NCBI GenBank assembly: GCA_041671025.1
Contig: JBAZCI010000025.1
Span: 1 to 21,827, forward strand
Direction: 5' to 3'
DNA: 21,827 nt
From: JBAZCI01 sp041671025
GTDB lineage: Bacteria; Patescibacteriota; Patescibacteriia; UBA10025
The notes below the pieces were generated by a model, which saw nothing but the letters and a program-made list of their open reading frames with translations, made no database searches and was not told the origin of the DNA. The translations under genes and the position numbers were made by a program. Shown piece after piece: positions 8,671 through 14,800 of this stretch. How positions within the stretch are numbered: position 1 is the first letter of the stretch; each line of letters opens with the position of its first letter.

Positions 8671-10469
8671 TCGACTTGATTTAATACCCATCGAAGCAAA
8701 ATTTTAGATTCACCCTGAACATGGTGTTGTGCGCATATAGACTCAATTTCTTGAAGTATGCGATTTTCAAAATCAGTCCAGTTAAAAAGTTCTTTTGGAT
8801 CGTGAGACTCCAATTCGCTTAATACGTTTTTCTTGTACGCTTCTAACTCAACTCGCGTTTCTTCGCCAATTGCACCGAGCGCTTCTGATATGAGGGCCTC
8901 CCCCCATTCGTCATTGTGCGTTTGGGACATTTCGTCCGCTTTATCGGTGACATAATTTGTCAGCACATTCCATCCGTGAACATCAAAATCTTTTATGTTG
9001 TATTTTTTGCGCAGGTCATTGATGTGATTATGCAGTTTGGCAAAATCAACTCCGTAGCCACCATCTAAAAATATTTTCCTTTGCATTTCCCGCGCCTGAG
9101 CCAGCGCAATCGAATCAAGATCAGTCTTCATCCCTTCCGGTAAGGATGAAACAAATTCCGCAACGCGCGCACTATCGACACTCTGCTGAATTTCATCAAC
9201 CATTCCGTCCCGAATGCGCGCCGCTTTAAAAGGATCGAAATCAGGATCCTGCTTTTTTACCCACTCATCGACTAACGTAAAATCCTCTGAATGCTCTTGT
9301 TGAAGCCAAGTTGGGTATATAAAGTACTCTTCGCATATTTCGGCCCAATATTCAGTAACCTTAGTTTCAATATTTTGAGCAGTGTCGGGATTATTTATCG
9401 ATTCTACATAATCAGAATGGAGAATATTCTTTCCCTCACAGTATCTCTTCGTGACTTGCGACCAAAGAGCCAACTTATCATGGGCAGATAACTCATTCTC
9501 TGATCTCCAGTCGTTTGCGTGCCCCGATTCATGCCCCATAATACCTACTACATTTGTCATATTCCCCGCCGTTTGAAAAAAACGCAATGTATTAATACCA
9601 CTGTCTTTAAGTTGAGCCTCAGCGGCGGCACGTTTTCCCGGCATATTGTACTTTTCACCCATTGCAAGTCGAGCTGAATCAACATTCGCCTCAAACAGCA
9701 CGGAATCGATTTCTCCTTTTACCCATCCTTTTGGATACGTTGTATTTATGATTCCCGAAAAATCAGCGTTTGAAAAATCCATATCTTCAAAACCGGCAAC
9801 GACAACATCTGACGCCACAGCGGTATCTTTTTTATCTTCTAAAAAATCTTGTGAATACAGAAAGTCATCGACTCGCTCTTGACCAAGTACCGACGTAAGG
9901 TATTCTATGTCCTGTTTATTTTCTTCGATAAACTCATTACGAAGGCTGGCCATTTTTTCCTCTCGCAGTCTTTCCTGTAGCCTCAGCTCTTCCTGCTCGG
10001 CGGCAAGGCGTCTCGCTTCTTGGCGCTCTGCGACACTCAGCATTTCTTTACTGACCAGTCCCGTTTTATAGAGCAGCGTATTTACTGGCTTACCAATAGT
10101 ATCAGGAACTGTATCTGTTCTTTCGTATCCGATTTGTATACCCGCTATGGCTTCAACCGTCAACAATCCCCATAACGAAAGACGAGACAATACTTTTTTT
10201 ATACGTTCATATCCTGAGCGTCGAAATTTTTTATAATCTACCGTATCGGAATCATTTTGATTCCCCATGGAAAATTCGTACTCAACATCTTGCTCATAAT
10301 ATGTGTCCGGATCGGGCATCCCAACCTGGGTCAATTCACTATCCTCTACTCCTTCACGTCCTGGTAATCCCGCTATTTCCTGATTGTCCAAAGAACACCC
10401 CGGTTTATGACCGGCTTCTTTAGGATACCCGCATTCAGAGCATGCGATTTGGAATTTAGTTTCGGACAT
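8667..10469 (-). CDS. HExxH metalloprotease with N-terminal C2HC zinc module, lethal factor/PPEP-like (600 aa)
   Basis: The zinc module is Cys10, Cys13, His21 and Cys25 (C-x2-C-G-Y-P-x4-H-x3-C). An acidic linker leads to a basic-flanked hydrophobic stretch (about 93-112, VLSRLSLWGLLTVEAIAG) that looks like a signal anchor and matches the equivalent stretch of the 552-aa protein. Residues about 145-185 are a charged coiled coil (ERQEARRLAAEQEELRLQERL). TYPKGWVKGEID (244-255) precedes the peptidase core with HESGH at 313-317. Glu373 or Glu377 in TEYWAEICEEYF is the likely third zinc ligand, and EDFTLVDEWVKK follows. The helical C-terminus aligns with that of the 552-aa paralogue. The coiled coil is absent from the paralogue. 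This is the first zinc-module gene of the cluster, 46 nt after the C39-like gene with a hairpin between them, and it has no clear Shine-Dalgarno sequence. Substrates are unknown. Confidence 0.88.
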   Translation of the reverse strand: MSETKFQIACSECGYPKEAGHKPGCSLDNQEIAGLPGREGVEDSELTQVGMPDPDTYYEQDVEYEFSMGNQNDSDTVDYKKFRRSGYERIKKVLSRLSLWGLLTVEAIAGIQIGYERTDTVPDTIGKPVNTLLYKTGLVSKEMLSVAERQEARRLAAEQEELRLQERLREEKMASLRNEFIEENKQDIEYLTSVLGQERVDDFLYSQDFLEDKKDTAVASDVVVAGFEDMDFSNADFSGIINTTYPKGWVKGEIDSVLFEANVDSARLAMGEKYNMPGKRAAAEAQLKDSGINTLRFFQTAGNMTNVVGIMGHESGHANDWRSENELSAHDKLALWSQVTKRYCEGKNILHSDYVESINNPDTAQNIETKVTEYWAEICEEYFIYPTWLQQEHSEDFTLVDEWVKKQDPDFDPFKAARIRDGMVDEIQQSVDSARVAEFVSSLPEGMKTDLDSIALAQAREMQRKIFLDGGYGVDFAKLHNHINDLRKKYNIKDFDVHGWNVLTNYVTDKADEMSQTHNDEWGEALISEALGAIGEETRVELEAYKKNVLSELESHDPKELFNWTDFENRILQEIESICAQHHVQGESKILLRWVLNQVE

Positions 10470-10482
10470 GTTGTAAGCTTTA

Positions 10483-10512
10483 GAGCTCTATAGCCTTATA
10501 GCTATATGGCTC
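10483..10512 (-). promoter_or_regulatory. imperfect hairpin between the C39-like gene and the first effector gene
   Basis: Arms at 10483-10494 and 10501-10512 pair at 10 of 12 positions around a 6-nt loop. No T-run follows on the minus strand, so it is not a standard intrinsic terminator. It fills most of the only sizeable gap inside the cluster (46 nt) and ends about 13 nt before the ATG of the 600-aa gene. It could be an RNA processing or stabilising element, an attenuator or an operator. Confidence 0.45.
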
Positions 10513-10515
10513 TCC

Positions 10516-12414
10516 TTATTCCACCACTACCCCCGCCCTTCCCAGAGTGGACCAATTGCTCATAAAAGCCGACGTAGAATAATACTTCTCTCCGGACAAC
10601 GGGTCAAGAACGATAATGCTCGTCGGATTGTCAGCAGAACCTACATACCCGATTGCCACCCGCGTATGTTCTCCGACAATGGCAATGACTGAACCGCCAT
10701 CCTTTGTTTTCCAGTCAACACGTTTACCCGACGCCGCATTACCCCACACGATGACCGGATTGCCTTTTTGAATTTCTGTTGTCACATCCTGGATAGTGCC
10801 GTTTGTAAACCAACGACTAGTGCGATACTCGCTCGCAACGCGTGAAATCGGCTGCCAGTACACGCCGTATCCGGTCGTCGCCTGCCTGCCATAGTAGTCA
10901 CCGACAAATGCAATATGCGGATTGCCCCAAACATTTCCAACGTGCGGCGTAGGATCAAAACCAATCTTATCAATCAACGTCGATTCTGACACATTCACGC
11001 CCTTGTACCGTAAAGCCATAACAAGTGTTGCGGCTTCGCATGACAACGGGCGCTCCTGACGATGAAACGGCACGGCCAGCTTGACCTGTGAAAGTTCAGT
11101 TGAAAATGTGGAAGAAAAAGCGTCCTGCGAATTCATTCCGTCAATGCTTTTGACGCCGGAGTCTACCGTAACGCTATACGAACTGTTAAATGCCAGAGGC
11201 GAAGCCGGACTAAAAATCATCGTATTCCCCTCCCAGGCAAATCCGCCGGCTACATTCGGCTCAAGATGGAACCGGACCTCAGCAGACGGGTGTTCGACCG
11301 ACTGGTCAAATGTCACCCGAATCGTACTTGCCGCTGCGGCCCCCGTAGAACCGGATGAAGGAGAAAACCGTGCGACACGCACAGGGCCGAGGGTTGAAAA
11401 CGCATATGCGGCTTCAGTCTCTAAATATCCGCCCGTTGCCGTCTTTGCACCGGCCGCGATCTTTACCGCATACGCCGTATCTTTTTCAAGACTGTCCGTG
11501 GAATAGGTAAAGGTCTTCTGATCTTCTGACGCTTCCCAAGTACCGGTACCTGCAGGTTCAACAGTTGTTGCCGCAATTACCGAGGCGCCATCCATCGGTT
11601 CAGTAAAAGTGACGGCTATCCGTTCACTCCATTTTACAGCATCGCCTGTCGGTGTAAATTCAGTAATACCCGGCGCCTCCCGCGTAGTCCATGTCCCCGA
11701 ATACACGGTCTGCGGATCGCTCTGATACGCAATATCCTCTGTCCCAATGAAATACTGTACCGTCCTCCGCAAAATAGTCAGCGTGTACGTTGTGCCCTGG
11801 AGAAGCAGCTGTTTTGGCTTCAATTCGTATTGCTTTCCGTCGGGTGACAACTGCACGTCGTATTCAACCGCAGGATCAAAAGCAAATTCGAAAAGCGCCA
11901 AACCGGGATTAGTCTGGTCAAGGTGTACTTTCCACGAAATGTCCGGATTTAATGTCGGAGTAGTTGCCGGTTCGACATCGACTACAGTAGAAACACTCGG
12001 GGTACGAAATGCCAAATGAACATCCGCGACAAGTTCGTGCGGTGTAAAAATATTATGGATTCCCGTTACCGCTACTCGATATTCTGTATCGGGCTCCAAT
12101 GAAACTTCAGGTATAAACACAAGCCTGCGGGCAAGATGCGACGACAGTGCAAATTCTTCATATGACCAGTTGCCCGCGAGCGCCGGCTCCATAACAGCAA
12201 TCGCATCTCTGCCAATCGGCCGGTCAAACTCTATGACAATTTTAGTAGAAGGCGAAACGGTCTCCCCGATGTATTCGAGCTCAACGGTGTGCTCAGGAGG
12301 TTTTGAAATTATCAAAAATCCAGAAATCAACAGTATGAGCGCCGAGTTGATAATGCCCCATGTTCGCCCACGCCAATGATGCGGCACTCGTTGATCATGT
12401 TCATCGCTACCCAT
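10516..12414 (-). CDS. membrane-anchored surface protein with Big_5-like domains and C-terminal C39-like cysteine peptidase (632 aa)
   Basis: A positively charged N-terminus is followed by one hydrophobic helix (about 19-37, WGIINSALILLISGFLII) without a cleavage site, so the protein is probably anchored with the rest outside. Several Ig-like Big_5/SbsA-type domains span about 42-440; the repeated theme is 'I-x-V-x-F-(D/T)-x-(P/S)' strands, 'LEPDTEY' or 'LEKDTAYAVKI' turns, and 'F-(R/S)T' ends (FRTPS, FSTLG, FSTEL). The C-terminal domain (about 445-632) looks like the Peptidase_C39_2 group: Cys459 in PLSCEAATLVMALRYKG, His583 in GEHTRVAIGYVG and Asp604 in VLDPLSGEKYY form the expected triad. 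A sigma70-type promoter lies 50 nt upstream. It is the first gene of the cluster that continues into the zinc-module effectors, so a role in processing or displaying them is possible. Cell-wall or surface protein turnover is the alternative. Confidence 0.85.
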   Translation of the reverse strand: MGSDEHDQRVPHHWRGRTWGIINSALILLISGFLIISKPPEHTVELEYIGETVSPSTKIVIEFDRPIGRDAIAVMEPALAGNWSYEEFALSSHLARRLVFIPEVSLEPDTEYRVAVTGIHNIFTPHELVADVHLAFRTPSVSTVVDVEPATTPTLNPDISWKVHLDQTNPGLALFEFAFDPAVEYDVQLSPDGKQYELKPKQLLLQGTTYTLTILRRTVQYFIGTEDIAYQSDPQTVYSGTWTTREAPGITEFTPTGDAVKWSERIAVTFTEPMDGASVIAATTVEPAGTGTWEASEDQKTFTYSTDSLEKDTAYAVKIAAGAKTATGGYLETEAAYAFSTLGPVRVARFSPSSGSTGAAAASTIRVTFDQSVEHPSAEVRFHLEPNVAGGFAWEGNTMIFSPASPLAFNSSYSVTVDSGVKSIDGMNSQDAFSSTFSTELSQVKLAVPFHRQERPLSCEAATLVMALRYKGVNVSESTLIDKIGFDPTPHVGNVWGNPHIAFVGDYYGRQATTGYGVYWQPISRVASEYRTSRWFTNGTIQDVTTEIQKGNPVIVWGNAASGKRVDWKTKDGGSVIAIVGEHTRVAIGYVGSADNPTSIIVLDPLSGEKYYSTSAFMSNWSTLGRAGVVVE

Positions 12415-12464
12415 GGCCGTTTTGTATAGAAATCAGATTTGTATTTTATTTTTATTACACCTAT

Positions 12465-12493
12465 ATTATAGCAGAAAAATGATAAAAAATCAA
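12465..12493 (-). promoter_or_regulatory. sigma70-type promoter of the effector cluster
   Basis: On the minus strand TTGATT (12488-12493) is separated by 17 bp from a perfect TATAAT (12465-12470). Transcription should start near 12457, about 43 nt before the ATG of the 632-aa gene. No comparable promoter was noticed inside the cluster, so this may drive all genes down to position 79, more than 12 kb. Confidence 0.7.
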
Positions 12494-12573
12494 CCCTTCC
12501 TTGAGTTATGTACAATACATATTCAATATAGTTTTTGCACCTGTGTACGGCAAGCTCCTACTACACACATTAG

Positions 12574-12603
12574 TGGACAAAGAGATGTGCTCCGGGGTAT
12601 ACT
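12574..12603 (+). promoter_or_regulatory. promoter of the cupredoxin gene
   Basis: TGGACA (12574-12579), an 18-bp spacer and TATACT (12598-12603) match the sigma70 consensus at 5/6 positions each. The start point would be about 28 nt before the cupredoxin ATG. It is divergent from the effector-cluster promoter, leaving about 80 bp between the two -35 boxes in which shared regulation is possible. Confidence 0.55.
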
Positions 12604-12638
12604 GCGTAACAGCAGAACTTAATAACTAACTCGTCCAT

Positions 12639-13046
12639 ATGAAAAAAACTTTACTGATCATCGTACTCGCCGGAGTTATCATAACTCTCGGCGCGTGCAC
12701 AAAACAAGATGACACAAATACAAATACACCGGTAAACACTGTCGCTAATACACAGACGAATGTCAATCTTCCTACATCAACAGTAAATGAAACAACCGCA
12801 CGCATCGTCAGTATGCGCGACGACTATTTTTCCCCACAGACAACTACCGTAGCGGCAGGTACATTGGTAACCTGGAAAAACGACGGGACACATGAACATG
12901 AAATTGTTTCTGATACGAACATCTTCGGGTCAGATGGCGACATCCAGATTGGAGATACATATTCATACACCTTCCTGACTCCCGGGACCTACCCCTACCA
13001 TTGCGAAAATCATGACGGCATGACCGGGACGGTCATCGTACAATAA
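12639..13046 (+). CDS. cupredoxin-like copper-binding lipoprotein (135 aa)
   Basis: Residues 1-20 are a lipoprotein signal peptide with a lipobox ending in LGAC (Cys20). A Thr/Asn-rich tether (about 21-52) leads to a plastocyanin/amicyanin-type cupredoxin domain (54-135). The type 1 copper ligands are visible: His87 in HEHEIVSD, then Cys122, His125 and Met128 in YHCENHDGM. The protein should sit on the outer face of the membrane and carry electrons or bind copper. It is the only clear plus-strand gene in the first 21 kb and has its own promoter and terminator. No obvious Shine-Dalgarno sequence precedes the ATG, but the signal peptide starts exactly there. A P1B-like ATPase is encoded a few kb away, although nothing shows that the two act together. 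Confidence 0.92.
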   Translation: MKKTLLIIVLAGVIITLGACTKQDDTNTNTPVNTVANTQTNVNLPTSTVNETTARIVSMRDDYFSPQTTTVAAGTLVTWKNDGTHEHEIVSDTNIFGSDGDIQIGDTYSYTFLTPGTYPYHCENHDGMTGTVIVQ

Positions 13047-13055
13047 ACAGTATTC

Positions 13056-13086
13056 AAAAAGACCCGCATGACCGCGGGTCTTTTTT
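13056..13086 (+). terminator. intrinsic terminator, probably bidirectional
   Basis: A perfect 7-bp GC-rich stem (13061-13067 with 13074-13080) has a 6-nt loop and is followed by six T residues (13081-13086). It is preceded by five A residues (13056-13060), so it can also end minus-strand transcription coming from the RAYT gene. It lies 10 nt after the cupredoxin stop. Confidence 0.9.
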
Positions 13087-13097
13087 ATTATATTATT

Positions 13098-13550
13098 CTA
13101 GTGTAGGCGGCGAGCTTGCTCGCCCGATTTGTTTAAAATCTCTACCCTTTCCTTCTCCGGATTATTTCTAATATACTCTCTAATATTATTTAACGCCTTT
13201 TCATTACGGATAATATGCTCGTAGTAATTCTGTTGCCAAAAATTTCCTTTGAATCCCAATCGTTTTATTTTTATTGTTGTTATTGATTTAAACACCTGTA
13301 TAACACGTGGTAACGCGACACGGCTATTTTTTAATATGAATATGATGTGACAGTGGTTGACCATGACGACATAATAATCAATTTTTACACCGGTAAACCT
13401 TCTTACAAGATCCACGAGCTCTTTCTTGATAATTTTTTTATAGGCCGGGTTTATTACTTTATATTTTTTATCCGTACATATAGTAACAAAATACGCACCA
13501 TCGGAACGATAGTCGTATTCTTTTAACCGGATTGATCGCTTGAATGGCAT
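13098..13550 (-). CDS. REP-associated tyrosine transposase (RAYT, Y1_Tnp family, 150 aa)
   Basis: The sequence follows the RAYT pattern: an N-terminal RSIRL-x2-YDY-x3-GAYFVTICT, a HUH-like metal site in VVMVNHCHIIF (His66 and His68), and the C-terminal block FWQQNYYEHIIRNEKALNNIREYIRNNPE with the candidate nucleophilic tyrosines (Tyr109/110, Tyr126). RAYTs are domesticated relatives of IS200/IS605 transposases that process and spread REP hairpins. The length is at the lower end for the family. The gene appears intact. Its final codons run through one REP-like hairpin, and a second, opposed hairpin lies just upstream of the start. It sits between the cupredoxin gene and tgt on the strand of the neighbouring minus-strand genes, and probably shares the terminator at 13056-13086. 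Confidence 0.9.
   Translation of the reverse strand: MPFKRSIRLKEYDYRSDGAYFVTICTDKKYKVINPAYKKIIKKELVDLVRRFTGVKIDYYVVMVNHCHIIFILKNSRVALPRVIQVFKSITTIKIKRLGFKGNFWQQNYYEHIIRNEKALNNIREYIRNNPEKERVEILNKSGEQARRLH
13103..13126 (+). repeat. REP-like hairpin with GTAG foot, at the 3' end of the RAYT gene
   Basis: GTAG (13103-13106) precedes a perfect 7-bp stem (13109-13115 with 13118-13124) with a TT loop. A GTAG tetranucleotide next to a hairpin is the known signature of RAYT-linked REP elements. The core GAGCTTGCTC and the GTAGG foot are shared with the second copy at 13565-13588, in opposite orientation. The copy overlaps the last codons of the transposase gene. Confidence 0.7.
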
Positions 13551-13564
13551 ATCCTTTGACCCTC

Positions 13565-13588
13565 GTGCAGAGCAAGCTCTGCACCTAC
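13565..13588 (-). repeat. REP-like hairpin with GTAG foot, upstream of the RAYT gene
   Basis: On the minus strand GTAG (13585-13588) precedes a perfect 9-bp stem (13576-13584 with 13565-13573) with a TT loop. The core GAGCTTGCTC and GTAGG are shared with the copy at 13103-13126, while the outer stem bases differ but still pair. It lies between the tgt stop and the RAYT start. Confidence 0.7.
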
Positions 13589-13595
13589 CCCTATA

Positions 13596-14735
13596 TTATA
13601 CTTTCCCCTTTTTGATTCCCTCCCGAATCCGCTCGACAACCGTATTGAAATAATACAGATTGTGGAATGTTAATAAGCGCATCGCCGTAATTTCTTTGGC
13701 ACGAAATAGATGAGCAATGTAGCTTCGCGAATACGTCGTGCATGTTTCGCATGCACAACGTGAATCGAGCGGCTTCTTGTCCTTCAACAACACCGTCTTG
13801 CGCATATCGAGTCGGCCCTGAGGAATAAATGCGACCCCGTGACGCGCAAAATGCGTCGGAACAATGCAATCAAACGTATCAACACCTTCACGAATAATCT
13901 TCGGCATATCTTCGAGATAACCGATACCCAGGAGGTGACGCGGCTTTTCGTCAGGCAGTTCGTTAATTACCCACCGGATCATCCGCGTCATGATCGATTT
14001 GTCATCGCCAAATTCGCCGCCTATGCCGAAGCCGGCGAATGGAAGCGAACCGACATATTTAGCGCTTGCAATCCGTAATTCTTTGAACCGGCCTCCCTGT
14101 ACCATACCGAACAATGCTTGTTTGGACTTTTTAAACCGGATGCACTGTTCCGCCCACCGATGCGTCCGCCCGAGGGATTTCATCGTGTACGCTTTGTCTG
14201 CAGACGGTGGCGTACACTCATCAAACGTAAAAATAATATCCGCTCCGAGCGCTTCCTGGATGCGTATCGATTCGCGTGGACCGATAAAAAGCCTGCGACC
14301 ATCCACGGGCGAACGGAAATGGACTCCGGTTTCTGTGATCTTAACCGACTGCGGCTGTGCATTCAGGGTAACCACATGTGACGCTTCACCCGTTTTTGCT
14401 ATTTTACCCACCGACAGATCGCGCCCGAAACCCAGACTGAACACCTGAAAACCGGCTGAATCAGTGAATATCGGCTTCTTGAGCGCCATGTACGTATGAA
14501 GGCCGCCGCCGGCTTTCACCACCTGCTCCCCCGGTTTCAAATGCAAATGAAAGGTATTGGCAATAATCCCCTGAGTTTTTGTCCTCTCCACGTCATTGCT
14601 CGTCAGTGTCTTGATAACGGCCTGGGTTGCAACAGGAATAAGGCTTGGAGTTTCGATACTCCCGTGCGGGGTTTTAAGGATGCCGACACGTGCCCGGCTC
14701 TTTTTTGACCGATGAGTAATACGAAATGAAATCAT
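13596..14735 (-). CDS. tgt: tRNA-guanine (queuine) transglycosylase
   Basis: The enzyme exchanges guanine at wobble position 34 of GUN-anticodon tRNAs for a queuine precursor or queuine, in the cytoplasm. The fold is a TIM barrel of normal length (379 aa). Visible family residues are the general base Asp92 in DSAGFQVFSLG, Asp172 and Cys174 in FDECTPP, Gln213 in MVQGG, GIGGEFGDD (237-245), and the nucleophile Asp289 in TFDCIVPT. The zinc site is Cys327, Cys329, Cys332 and His358. One oddity is PTHFARHG after the nucleophile, where bacterial enzymes usually have PTR-x-ARNG. The start at 14735 fits TGT N-termini. A promoter whose -10 box ends just before the ATG suggests a leaderless transcript. 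No other queuosine genes are in the window, so precursor uptake or a distant pathway must supply the base. Confidence 0.96.
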   Translation of the reverse strand: MISFRITHRSKKSRARVGILKTPHGSIETPSLIPVATQAVIKTLTSNDVERTKTQGIIANTFHLHLKPGEQVVKAGGGLHTYMALKKPIFTDSAGFQVFSLGFGRDLSVGKIAKTGEASHVVTLNAQPQSVKITETGVHFRSPVDGRRLFIGPRESIRIQEALGADIIFTFDECTPPSADKAYTMKSLGRTHRWAEQCIRFKKSKQALFGMVQGGRFKELRIASAKYVGSLPFAGFGIGGEFGDDKSIMTRMIRWVINELPDEKPRHLLGIGYLEDMPKIIREGVDTFDCIVPTHFARHGVAFIPQGRLDMRKTVLLKDKKPLDSRCACETCTTYSRSYIAHLFRAKEITAMRLLTFHNLYYFNTVVERIREGIKKGKV

Positions 14736-14741
14736 TCCCCT

Positions 14742-14770
14742 ATTCTACACTGAAGGCGACTTTTCGTCAT
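14742..14770 (-). promoter_or_regulatory. candidate tgt promoter giving a leaderless mRNA
   Basis: ATGACG (14765-14770) is followed after 17 bp by TAGAAT (14742-14747), matching the consensus at 4/6 and 5/6. Only 6 nt separate the -10 box from the tgt ATG, so the start point would be at or next to the first codon. The AGGGGA in that gap is too close to the ATG to act as a normal Shine-Dalgarno sequence. Confidence 0.4.
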
Positions 14771-14780
14771 CAGACGAAAA
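14761..14780 (-). promoter_or_regulatory. 8-bp perfect hairpin in the gap between the ATPase gene and tgt
   Basis: Arms 14761-14768 and 14773-14780 are perfectly complementary around a 4-nt loop. A second short palindrome lies at 14785-14798 (TTTTTACGTAAAAA). Neither is followed by a T-run on the minus strand, so I do not call a standard terminator. The first hairpin overlaps the candidate tgt -35 box and could be an operator or a weak transcription end for the ATPase operon. Confidence 0.35.
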
Positions 14781-14800
14781 ATACTTTTTACGTAAAAACT

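Noticed and set aside
11081..11506. 141-codon plus-strand frame
   Set aside because: It is antisense to the Big_5 domains of the 632-aa protein and has no start signal or family match.
13990..14448. 152-codon plus-strand frame
   Set aside because: It is wholly antisense to tgt, which is certain from its catalytic and zinc residues.
14761..14798. Hairpins after the ATPase gene as an intrinsic terminator
   Set aside because: The stems are not followed by a T-run on the minus strand, so they are reported only as possible regulatory structures.
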